A stretch of 64,000 nt of DNA from CAVUFH01 sp963740835. Lineage in GTDB: Bacteria > Actinomycetota > Acidimicrobiia > IMCC26256 > PALSA-610. Shown here piece by piece: positions 7,953 to 15,657 of this stretch (the first letter of the stretch is position 1; the number at the start of each line of letters is the position of its first letter). Below the pieces are notes generated by a model. That model made no database searches and was not told where the DNA came from. It was given only the letters and a program-made list of their open reading frames with translations. The stretch covers positions 248,001 to 312,000 of the forward strand of contig CAVUFH010000003.1 in NCBI GenBank assembly GCA_963740835.1, in the 5' to 3' direction. Both the position numbers and the translations under genes were made by a program.

Positions 7953-9008
7953 ATGGCGCTCCTGACGCATCGAGATCCGCAAGTGGTCGGGGCCGCGCTG
8001 GCGGCCTGGGTCGCGGCGCGGACCGGAGCGCGGCACGTCCGCGTCGTCAACGCCGTACATCCTTCGATCGGGTATTCGAGCGAAACCGTTCTCGTAGACC
8101 TCGCGTCGACCGGCAGCGGCCGCGAGCAGACCCACGCGCTCGTCGTTCGCCTCGCGCCCCCGACGGCCGGCACGTTCCGGGACTATGACCTCCGGCAGCA
8201 GACCATCGCGGAACTCGCCGCCGCGTCGGCCGGTGTCGCGATCGCGACACCGGAGCTCGTCACCGACCCTCAGTGGCTCGGTGCTCCCTTCGTCGTGATG
8301 CCGCGCGTACAGGGAAACATCATCGGTGAAACCGCGCTCCACGACTCGTGGCTGAACTCGCTGACGGAGAACCAGCGCGCGCACGTGCACGAGGCGTTCG
8401 TGGCCGCGATCGCCACGACACATCGCGCCGATCTTGCCGACGCCGCGGGTGTTCCTGAACGCGACAACGAGGCCGAACTCGACTTCTGGGCGGATTACCT
8501 CGACTGGTCGAGTGGCGGCGCGCCGCTCGCCGCACTCGTCGACGCATTGGGCTGGTGCCGCGCCCACCGACCGTCGAACGAGTCGGAACCTGTCCTCCTT
8601 TGGGGTGACGTCCGCTTCGGCAACGTGATCTTCGGCGACGACCTCGCGGCGCGCGCCGTCCTCGACTGGGACATGGCCTCGATCGGCGCCCGCGAGCACG
8701 ACGTCGCCTGGTTCACCACCCTCGAATCCACGATGCGGTCCTTGTTCGGCAAGCACCTGACCGGGTTCCCGGATCGCGACGGAACCATCGCGCAGTACGA
8801 AGCACTTAGTGGGTACACGCTGCAGGATTTCGAGTGGTACGAGATCCTGGCGTTGATCCGCAGCACCGCGATCCTGGCCCGCATCGGTTACCTGCACCGC
8901 GAAGCGGGTCTGCCGAGCCCGTTGCCGCTCGAGGACAACCCGCTCCTCGATCTGCTCGCGGCGCGCATCGCGACCGCAGAAGACAGCGCGGGCGGACCCG
9001 TTCGCTAG
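7953..9008 (+). CDS. APH-fold phosphotransferase (ACAD10/FadE36-like kinase)
   Basis: 351 residues from ATG 7953 with an AGGAGG site. The aminoglycoside-phosphotransferase fold is shown by the catalytic loop WGDVRFGNVIF and the metal-binding LDWDMA. Homologues in actinobacteria occur in lipid-catabolic loci and resemble the kinase domain of human ACAD10, which acts on 4-hydroxy acids; antibiotic resistance is therefore a less likely role. It is transcribed away from the P450 operon across the 7907-7934 operator and is probably co-regulated with it. Confidence 0.85.
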   Translation: MALLTHRDPQVVGAALAAWVAARTGARHVRVVNAVHPSIGYSSETVLVDLASTGSGREQTHALVVRLAPPTAGTFRDYDLRQQTIAELAAASAGVAIATPELVTDPQWLGAPFVVMPRVQGNIIGETALHDSWLNSLTENQRAHVHEAFVAAIATTHRADLADAAGVPERDNEAELDFWADYLDWSSGGAPLAALVDALGWCRAHRPSNESEPVLLWGDVRFGNVIFGDDLAARAVLDWDMASIGAREHDVAWFTTLESTMRSLFGKHLTGFPDRDGTIAQYEALSGYTLQDFEWYEILALIRSTAILARIGYLHREAGLPSPLPLEDNPLLDLLAARIATAEDSAGGPVR

Positions 9009-9017
9009 CTTGCCGGC

Positions 9018-9108
9018 GGAGGTGAACGGGGTCTGGTGGCCCCCCTCGTCTTCAAAACGAGTGGGACGGGTGCTCCCCGTCCGGTGGGTTCGATTCCTGC
9101 CGCCTCCG
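9018..9108 (+). tRNA. selC: tRNA-Sec (anticodon TCA)
   Basis: A 91-nt tRNA with the selenocysteine features. The anticodon stem CTCGT/ACGAG encloses loop CTTCAAA with anticodon TCA. The D-arm is extended (CGGGG...CCCCC), the variable arm is long (GGACGGG/CCCGTCC), and the T-loop is TTCGATT. The acceptor stem GGAGG pairs with CCTCC and is followed by discriminator G9108; CCA is not encoded. It lies between the phosphotransferase and the sigma factor, about 30 kb from selA and selB. Confidence 0.93.
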
Positions 9109-9151
9109 CGAACGAACTGGCGTCGAAAAGAGAGCTGGATGCGCTACCGCG

Positions 9152-10090
9152 TCAGACGGCGAGGAGGTCGCGTGCGCCGGTATCGGCGGACGGGTGACGC
9201 AGCTTCGACATCGCCCGGGCCTCGATCTGACGGATGCGTTCCCGGGTGAGGTTGAAGTACTCGCCGACCTCTTCGAGCGTGCGGGGCTCGCCGCGGTCGA
9301 GGCCGAACCGGAGGGCGAGGATCTGCCGCTCGCGCTCGTCGAGCGGCGCCAGCAGCTTCTCGATCTCGGCCGGCAGCAACGCGGTTGCCGCGACTTCGAA
9401 AGGCGACTCCGCCGACCGGTCCTCGACGATGTCACCGAGCTCGGCGTCACCGTCCTCACGCAACGGCTCCGACAGCGAGAGGGGTTCGGCCGCGAAGCGC
9501 AACGCCTCGGTGACCTTGTCCTCGGGCATCTCGACTTCCGCCGCGAGCTCGCTCAGCGTCGCCGGGCGACCGAGCTTCAGCTCCAGGCGCGAGCGCGCCT
9601 TCTGCAGCCGGGCGAGCGTGTCGCCCGCGTGCACGGGCAGGCGGATCGTGCGACCCGTGTTGGCGATGCCACGCGTGATCGCTTGGCGGATCCACCACGT
9701 CGCGTACGTCGAGAACTTGAAGCCCTTGCGCCAGTCGAACTTCTCGACCGCGTGCATCAGGCCGAGGTTGCCCTCCTGGATCAGGTCCAGCAGCGGCAGG
9801 CCCGACGCCTGGTACTTCTTCGCGATCGAGACGACGAGCCGAAGGTTCGACTGCACGAACGTGCGCTGCGCGTCCTCACCGTCGCGCGCGGAGCGTCGGA
9901 GTTCACGCTTCTTCGCCGGAGTGAGACCCTTGGTCACCCCGCCGAGCTGCTCGCGCGCAGCGTTGCCATTTTCGATGGCCTGAGCGAGGCGAACTTCGTC
10001 GTCCTTGGTGAGCAGTGGGTACTGCCCGATGTCCGTCAGGTAGAGCCGGACGAGATCTTCCTCGTCGCGCTCGACACGCTCCTTCGCCAA
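9152..10090 (-). CDS. RNA polymerase sigma-70 factor, primary-like (group 1/2)
   Basis: 312 residues from a TTG at 10090 with an AGGAAGAGG site. Region 1.2 (DLVRLYLTDIG), region 2 with the -10-melting segment (STYATWWIRQAITRGIA), region 3 and region 4.2 (TLEEVGEYFNLTRERIRQIE) are complete. The long acidic region 1.1 of housekeeping sigma is missing, which favours a group 2 (HrdB/SigB-like) factor, though small primary sigmas exist in this class. The 219-bp gap upstream is shared with the divergent ABM-domain gene. Confidence 0.9.
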   Translation of the reverse strand: MAKERVERDEEDLVRLYLTDIGQYPLLTKDDEVRLAQAIENGNAAREQLGGVTKGLTPAKKRELRRSARDGEDAQRTFVQSNLRLVVSIAKKYQASGLPLLDLIQEGNLGLMHAVEKFDWRKGFKFSTYATWWIRQAITRGIANTGRTIRLPVHAGDTLARLQKARSRLELKLGRPATLSELAAEVEMPEDKVTEALRFAAEPLSLSEPLREDGDAELGDIVEDRSAESPFEVAATALLPAEIEKLLAPLDERERQILALRFGLDRGEPRTLEEVGEYFNLTRERIRQIEARAMSKLRHPSADTGARDLLAV

Positions 10091-10309
10091 GTCCTCTTCC
10101 TTCGTTCCCAGGGACCAATGGTCGGGTTCGAGGCCTCAGCCACCCCGTGTTCAAACGATTCAGCGCCGCTTCCCCATAGGCGCCGGACCCGTGCACCAGT
10201 ACGATACCGACCTCGTCAAGCGCCCTTTTCCCCGAAAGAATGGCCGCTTGACTTTCGCGTTGCGTTCGCTATCCGCATCGCGGTCCGAGCCGATCCGAAG
10301 GGACCACTG

Positions 10310-10630
10310 ATGCCAAGCGAGGTCGAAGTGGCGATGCTCACCGCGATGTTCGAGGCCGCGGCCGGCTCGGAGGAAGCGTTGGCCGCGGCACTGGCGCGCT
10401 ACGTCGTGATGGCCCGGACGGTGGACGAATGTCGCAACGTCGACCTCGTGATCTCGGCCACGCACGGTGGTCGATTCCTGGTGATCGAGAAGTGGGATTC
10501 GGCCGACGCGGTCCAGGCCCATCTCGACTCGGACCTCATGCAGGACATGGCGCGCCAGGTCGTCCCGCTGCTTGGATCGAAACCAGAGATCGATCTTTAC
10601 GACACCATCTCCGCCCATGATCTTGCCTGA
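10310..10630 (+). CDS. ABM-domain (YgiN-like) small protein
   Basis: 106 residues from ATG 10310. The ferredoxin-like alpha+beta pattern of antibiotic-biosynthesis-monooxygenase domains is visible: a helix rich in Ala and Glu, then CRNVDLVISATHGGRFLVIEKW and the terminal helix AVQAHLDSDLMQDM. Members act as small monooxygenases or quinone/haem-related enzymes; the substrate here is unknown. It is divergent from the sigma factor and convergent with the 201-aa gene. Confidence 0.75.
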   Translation: MPSEVEVAMLTAMFEAAAGSEEALAAALARYVVMARTVDECRNVDLVISATHGGRFLVIEKWDSADAVQAHLDSDLMQDMARQVVPLLGSKPEIDLYDTISAHDLA

Positions 10631-10723
10631 TCCCTTGCCGCACGCTTGCTGAGAGGGCGGCTGTCGCCGCCGATTGGAGACTGCGCCTGCGAGCAACCTG
10701 ACGATGCCTGCGTCGGTCGCGCG

Positions 10724-11329
10724 CTACTTCTGGCGGAGGAGGTCGATCGGGATCTTCGAGGAGTCCCGGGTGGTGGCACCGGTCTCGGCGCAGATCTCCT
10801 GGAGCGCCGCGAACGTCGTGGACGGCGTCTCCCAGAGGCGCTCGAACGCGGCGTCGGCCACGTCGGTGAAACCGTGCTGCAAGCGGTACTCGTAGATGGT
10901 GGCCTGCCGGCGGACCGGCATCCCGAGGCGCTGGGCCCGCCCCGAGGCGTAGACGTCCCAGGCCGAGCGTTCCGCCCGGCTGAGCTCGGCGTCGGGCGGG
11001 GCGTCGGAGAACTCGGGTGAGAGGCGGTCCTGAGCGCGCAGCAGGCAGAACGTGAGGTCGCGGCGCGCCTGCTCGGGCGAGAACGTGCGCGGCCGGCGGT
11101 TGTCCTCGAAGTTCGCACCGGACATCCAGATCACGATGCGGCCGTCGACGACATCCGACATGTGGCCGACGAGCGGCGCGAACAGCTCTTCGTCCACGTC
11201 GATCTGAATCTCGACGTTGCTCGGCAGGCCGATCAGCGCCGCGACATCCTCGACGATCGCCGCGATGTCAGCCGCCGAGTAGTCGATCAGCGTGAACGGG
11301 TCCGGCGTGACCGTGACCCGCGCCGCCAT
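10724..11329 (-). CDS. Conserved hypothetical protein downstream of ferritin-like genes
   Basis: 201 residues, mostly acidic, with no membrane segment or signal peptide. Segments such as LPSNVEIQIDVDEELFAPLVGH and HMSDVVDGRIVIWMSGANFEDNRRP suggest an alpha/beta fold with a metallopeptidase-like or zincin-like look but no HExxH motif. It is the third gene in line with the two ferritin-like genes (57-bp gap), so a shared role is likely. I do not recognise the family. Confidence 0.7.
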   Translation of the reverse strand: MAARVTVTPDPFTLIDYSAADIAAIVEDVAALIGLPSNVEIQIDVDEELFAPLVGHMSDVVDGRIVIWMSGANFEDNRRPRTFSPEQARRDLTFCLLRAQDRLSPEFSDAPPDAELSRAERSAWDVYASGRAQRLGMPVRRQATIYEYRLQHGFTDVADAAFERLWETPSTTFAALQEICAETGATTRDSSKIPIDLLRQK

Positions 11330-11386
11330 CAGTTCGAACCGCCGCTTGCCACATGGCTCCTTCGCTCCGCACCGCGCGGGCTTCGC

Positions 11387-12244
11387 CTAGCGGGGCTGCG
11401 CTGCATTCGCACCTTGCGCAGACGCGTCGAGCATCTGTGCGGCCACCTCCGCCATCTCGCGTGCCTGCTCGGTGGACTCGCGGGCGAGCGCGGCGAGGGA
11501 GTCGTTCTCCTCGTCGGTGAAGCCGGCGAGCTCGCGGAAGCGCCGCGCGAGCTGGATGGGGTTCTCGTCGTCCTCGCCGCGGAAGCCGCCGAGGTTGAAG
11601 ATCGAGTCGACAGTGCGCTGGAACTCGAGTGCCCGCTCACGCCGTTCCGGGTCCTTCTCGGTGAGGCGGCGCAGCCAGTCCGAGCCCATCTTCACGTGGG
11701 TGACTTCGTCCGCGAGCATCCAGTCTTCGCAGAACTCGAGCACCGGATCGCCGGACTCGTTCCCGAAGTCCTTCATGGAGCTGAACACGTCGATCGCGAG
11801 GCCCTCGAGCGCGCGGTTCACGCCACAGAGGCGCAGGACCGGGTCCGGATTGCAGGCGGCGGCGAACAGGAACGTCGACTCGGTGTACTCGCCGATCTCG
11901 GTGCCCATGTGGTCGCCGAGCTTGATCGAGATCTCGCAGTGGCGGGACTCGTCCCAGCATTGCCGCGCCATGTCGAGCTTGAGCGCGAGCGGCGCGTCCT
12001 CCACGTCGAAGTCGTAACAGGTGCGGCCCGCGCCTTCGAGCGCCTGGATCTCGCCCACGAAGATGCCGTGCATCAGCGAGCGGGACCGCTCCGCCGCGGC
12101 CGGGCGGTCGACGGCCATCTTGGCCGGACCGGTGTTGCGCTGCGCGATCTTGACGCCGCGCGGGTCGAAGACGCGGTCCTCGATCTTGGTGCGCACGAAC
12201 CGCTCGTCGCGAGCGAGCTCCGACTCGGCGAGGAACTTCTTCAT
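11387..12244 (-). CDS. DUF455-type ferritin-like protein
   Basis: 285 residues from ATG 12244. Helical bundle with carboxylate/histidine ligands expected of a di-iron ferritin-like fold: FVGEIQALEGAGR, ARQCWDESRHCE and MLADEVTHVKMGSD. The spacing (E, then ExxH-like pair, then E and ExxH-like pair) fits DUF455 and related di-iron proteins. Its start overlaps the stop of the upstream ferritin-like gene by 4 bp (ATGA), which implies coupled translation and possibly a heteromeric partner. The substrate is unknown. Confidence 0.82.
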   Translation of the reverse strand: MKKFLAESELARDERFVRTKIEDRVFDPRGVKIAQRNTGPAKMAVDRPAAAERSRSLMHGIFVGEIQALEGAGRTCYDFDVEDAPLALKLDMARQCWDESRHCEISIKLGDHMGTEIGEYTESTFLFAAACNPDPVLRLCGVNRALEGLAIDVFSSMKDFGNESGDPVLEFCEDWMLADEVTHVKMGSDWLRRLTEKDPERRERALEFQRTVDSIFNLGGFRGEDDENPIQLARRFRELAGFTDEENDSLAALARESTEQAREMAEVAAQMLDASAQGANAAQPR

Positions 12245-12895
12245 CCGACTGGTACCTCCTGCGCGGGTTCGCCCAGGCTACCGGGACCCGCAATGCCCCC
12301 CGACGCCAGGTACAGCGTCTCCAACTCCTGGAAGCGGCGTGCCGCTCGTTCTGCTTTCTCGGGAGTATCGATCAGCGACTGGAGCAGCATCTCGCCGTCC
12401 CGCCACGTCTCGAACTCGTCTTGCAGGATGAAGGTGAGCGACCGGATCGTCGGCGCGTCGGTGATCCGGCTGGTGTTGTTGAGGTGGTAGGTGTACACCG
12501 CAATGAAGCGCGGGATCAGCACGCGGTAGGCGCCGACGAGCTTCTCGATGGTGTGCTCGGCTGCCTCCGGTTCCCGCACCGCATCCATGAACGTCGCGAA
12601 ATTCTGGGTTCGGCGGCACGCTGAGCCGCTCCCGGTTCATCTCCCGCAGCTCGGGCAACCGCTCGTCCCAGCGCTTGGCGTGCTCGGCGTGGAACCACGC
12701 GTGCCGGCCGAGCACCATCTTCACGTCCAGCTCAGGCACCGTCGCGACCCAGCCACCGAGCACTTCGAACAGCTTGATCTCCGCCCACTTGTAGTTGCCG
12801 ACCCGCCGGGCCGACTCCTCGACGGTGAAGATGCCCGGCAATTCCCGGCGGTCCCAAGGCGCGAAAGGAGCACGCGCTTTCGTGTGGTCGCTCAT
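12241..12895 (-). CDS. Second ferritin-like protein, frameshifted in this sequence
   Basis: Start ATG 12895. The first frame (GNYKWAEIKLFEVLGGWVAT, then HAWFHAEHAKRWDERL) ends its sensible reading near PPNPEF, and the neighbouring frame continues ATFMDAVREPEAAEHTIEKL to the stop at 12241. Removing one T from the TTT run near 12600 joins them into about 217 residues. The paired ExxH-like motifs (WFHAEHAKRW and the later LQDEFETWRD) again suggest a ferritin-like fold. A sequencing indel is the simplest explanation because both halves keep normal codon use. Confidence 0.75.
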
Positions 12896-12916
12896 CCCCG
12901 GCATTCTCGGTCGATC

Positions 12917-12932
12917 TTGACCGATCGGTCAA
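12917..12932. promoter_or_regulatory. 16-bp perfect palindrome TTGACCGATCGGTCAA
   Basis: A perfect palindrome 21 bp upstream of the start of the ferritin-like operon (12895, minus strand). ACCGATCGGT-centred palindromes are typical TetR-family operators. It overlaps the last codons of the EamA transporter, so the site serves the downstream operon. The cognate regulator is unknown; neither TetR in the window has this sequence in its own promoter. Confidence 0.5.
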
Positions 12933-13852
12933 GGAGCTCGACCGGCCTTCCGGGCCGGTGCGGAACGCCGCCAAGACGCTGATTCGGCGAGGAACATGCC
13001 CACGAGGATGACGATCGCGCCGATGTAGCCGGCCACCCCCAGGCGCTCGCCGACGGCGTAGCCGACGATGCCGGCGACGACTTGCTCGAACAACAGGATC
13101 ACCGCGGCGCGACTCGGCTCCACGTAGCGCTGCCCCCACAGCTGCAGGCTGAACGCGATCGCGCTGCAGAACACGCCCGTGATCACCATCGCGACGATCA
13201 CCTGGCCAGTGATCTCGCCGATCCCACTCACCGCGACGACGGGCACCGCGAGCGCCGCCACGATGAGGACTTGGAGCGCGGTGAGCATGACCGGGTCGTA
13301 GCGCTGCGACAGGCGGCCGCCCATGTAGATCCAGATCCCGAAGGAGAACGCACACCCGAGGGTGAGCAGGTCACCCGAGTTGAGCGAGAGGTCCGCGCCG
13401 GTGAGGAGGAAGAGACCGACGGTGGCGACGACAACCGCCGCGAGGACGTTGGGCGCCGGCACGCGACGCAGCACGGCCGTCTCGACAAGCGGCGTGAACA
13501 CGACGAACAGCCCCGTGATGAACGCGGAGTTCGACGTGGTGGTGCGTTCGAGGCCCGCGTTCTGGAACCAGTAGCCGACGAACGCGACGACGCCGAAGGC
13601 GAGCACTGCGACCGCGTAGGTGCGCCCGCTCGCGGGGACACCCGGCCGTCGCCATCCGCGTGCGAGTGCGAACGGCAGCAACACCACCGCGCCGACCGTG
13701 AACCGGAGCAGGATGAAGCCGACCGGCGTGACGTGCTCCAGCGCGTCCTGCACGAGCACGAACGTGGATCCGTACGCGGTAGTCGCCGCGATGAGCGCGA
13801 CCTCGGGCAGCAGCGGCCGGCGCGTCTCCCATGTCGACGTGGACACGGACAC
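12929..13852 (-). CDS. EamA/DMT-family exporter
   Basis: 307 residues from GTG 13852 with about ten hydrophobic segments in two EamA repeats. Typical DMT motifs are present: YGSTFVLVQDAL in helix 1, RFTVGAVVLLPFA, and FEQVVAGIVGYAVGERL in the second repeat's last part. It is an inner-membrane metabolite or amino-acid exporter of unknown substrate. It starts 9 bp after the nadE stop and is probably co-transcribed. Confidence 0.88.
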   Translation of the reverse strand: MSVSTSTWETRRPLLPEVALIAATTAYGSTFVLVQDALEHVTPVGFILLRFTVGAVVLLPFALARGWRRPGVPASGRTYAVAVLAFGVVAFVGYWFQNAGLERTTTSNSAFITGLFVVFTPLVETAVLRRVPAPNVLAAVVVATVGLFLLTGADLSLNSGDLLTLGCAFSFGIWIYMGGRLSQRYDPVMLTALQVLIVAALAVPVVAVSGIGEITGQVIVAMVITGVFCSAIAFSLQLWGQRYVEPSRAAVILLFEQVVAGIVGYAVGERLGVAGYIGAIVILVGMFLAESASWRRSAPARKAGRAP

Positions 13853-13861
13853 GAGAACGAG

Positions 13862-15571
13862 TCAGCCGGGCCAGCGGTTGGTGATCGGCAGACGCCGATC
13901 CTTGCCGAACGCCTTGGGTGAGACGCGCACGCCGGGCGCGGCTTGACGGCGCTTGTACTCGTTGCGGTCGATCATGCGCGCGACCCGCCGAACCAGCTCA
14001 GGATCGTGCCCGCGGGCCTCGAGCTCGGCGATCGAGAGGTCGAGCTCGACGTAGCCCTCGATGATCGGATCGAGCACTTCGTAGGGCGGCAGCGAATCCG
14101 TGTCCTTCTGATCGGGACGCAGCTCGGCGGACGGCGGCTTGTCGATCACGACCTGCGGGATCACCTCGCGTCCGGCCCGCTCATTGAGGTCGCGACACAG
14201 CGCGAACACGAGCGTCTTCTCGACGTCCTTGATGACGGCGAACCCACCGGCCATGTCGCCGTAGAGCGTGGCGTAGCCGGTCGCCATCTCGCTCTTGTTG
14301 CCGGTCGTGAGCACCATCCACCCGAACCGGTTCGAGATCGTCATGAGCACGTTGCCGCGGATGCGCGCCTGCACGTTCTCTCCCGCGACGCCGGCCTCGG
14401 ACGCCGGGAACACCGGCTCGAGCATCGACTCGAACGCGAGGTGCGCGGGCTCGATCGGGATCGTATGGGTGCGGATGCCGAGGCTCTCGGCCAGCGCGAG
14501 CGCGTCGGTGACGCTGCCTTCGCTGGAATAGCGCGACGGCATGAGCACGCCGACCACGTGGTTGGCCCCGAGCGCTTCGACCGCAACCGCCGCGACGAGC
14601 GCCGAGTCGATGCCGCCCGAGATCGCGATCAGCACGTCAGTGAAACCGTTCTTGCGGACGTAGTCGCGCGTGCCGACGACGAGTGCTTCGTACACCTCGT
14701 GCGCGGCGCCGAGCACGGGCTCGATGCGCGCGGCGACCGGTCGCTCGGGCAGGCGCGCCTCGGTGACCTCGATCTCGGGGAGCGCCGCCGTGCGCGCCCG
14801 ACCGCGCGGGTCGAGCAGGCGCTTGCGGAACGTCGGGCGGACGTCGAGGTCGACGACGAGGAAGTCCTCGACGAACTGACGCGCGCGTGCGATCAGATGC
14901 CCCTGCTCGTCGAACACGAGGGAGGCACCGTCGAACACGAGCTCGTCCTGACCACCGATGAGGTTCGCGTAGACGATCGGCACCGACGCGTCGGCGGCAC
15001 GGGTCGCGAGCATTGTCTCGCGTTCTTCGAGGCGGCCCGCGTAGTACGGCGACGCGTTCAGGTTCACGATCGCCTCTGCGCCACCGGCGGCCTGCGCGAG
15101 GATCGGACCGTCCGGGCTCCACGCGTCCTCGCAGATCGACACGCCGATCTTGACGCCACCGACGACGAACAGCGAGCCGGACTCGGTCGACGCGGTGAAG
15201 TAGCGCTGCTCGTCGAACACCGCGTAGTTGGGCAGCAGCCGCTTCCGGTAGACGCCGTGCACGCGACCGTGGGCGCACACCGCCGCTGCGTTGTGGAGGT
15301 CACGGCCGGCCTGCGGGAAACCGACCACTGCCGCACACCGTCCGGTGCGGGCCGCGAACTTTTCGAGCGCGTCGCCCGCTTGCGCGACGAACGCGGGCCG
15401 CAGCAAGAGATCCTCGGGCGGATACCCGGTGATGGTCAGCTCGGGGAACACCACGAGGTCGCACCCGGCCGCTTCCGCCTGCTCGTACGCGGTGAGGATG
15501 CGGTCGACGTTGCCCTCGAGATCACCGACGAGGACATCGATCTGGGCCGCAGCCACTCGCAGACGGGGCAT
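13862..15571 (-). CDS. nadE: Glutamine-dependent NAD+ synthetase
   Basis: 569 residues from ATG 15571. The N-terminal nitrilase-type glutaminase carries the triad Glu44 (FPELTITGYPPEDLL), a Lys near 110 (YRKRLLPNY) and Cys147 (SICEDAW). The C-terminal NAD synthetase domain has the ATP-pyrophosphatase loop SGGIDSALVAA and the GNKSEMATGY segment. It makes NAD+ from deamido-NAD using ammonia released from glutamine, in keeping with the nitrogen-metabolism genes around it. It is divergent from glnE with 86 bp between starts. Confidence 0.95.
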   Translation of the reverse strand: MPRLRVAAAQIDVLVGDLEGNVDRILTAYEQAEAAGCDLVVFPELTITGYPPEDLLLRPAFVAQAGDALEKFAARTGRCAAVVGFPQAGRDLHNAAAVCAHGRVHGVYRKRLLPNYAVFDEQRYFTASTESGSLFVVGGVKIGVSICEDAWSPDGPILAQAAGGAEAIVNLNASPYYAGRLEERETMLATRAADASVPIVYANLIGGQDELVFDGASLVFDEQGHLIARARQFVEDFLVVDLDVRPTFRKRLLDPRGRARTAALPEIEVTEARLPERPVAARIEPVLGAAHEVYEALVVGTRDYVRKNGFTDVLIAISGGIDSALVAAVAVEALGANHVVGVLMPSRYSSEGSVTDALALAESLGIRTHTIPIEPAHLAFESMLEPVFPASEAGVAGENVQARIRGNVLMTISNRFGWMVLTTGNKSEMATGYATLYGDMAGGFAVIKDVEKTLVFALCRDLNERAGREVIPQVVIDKPPSAELRPDQKDTDSLPPYEVLDPIIEGYVELDLSIAELEARGHDPELVRRVARMIDRNEYKRRQAAPGVRVSPKAFGKDRRLPITNRWPG

Positions 15572-15657
15572 GCCAAGAGGATACGGCGGCACGGATCGAC
15601 CCCGAACCTGCGGTCCCGCTCCTGCGCGACACTCCCAGCATCAATTCCGGACGCGCG

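Noticed and set aside
7878..8897. N-terminal extension of the 390-aa gene through the kinase gene
   Set aside because: This part of the frame is antisense to a well-supported phosphotransferase and has no recognisable protein features.
7953..9008. Aminoglycoside resistance gene
   Set aside because: The fold is shared, but the context (P450, acyl-CoA ligase) and ACAD10-like segments favour a metabolic kinase.
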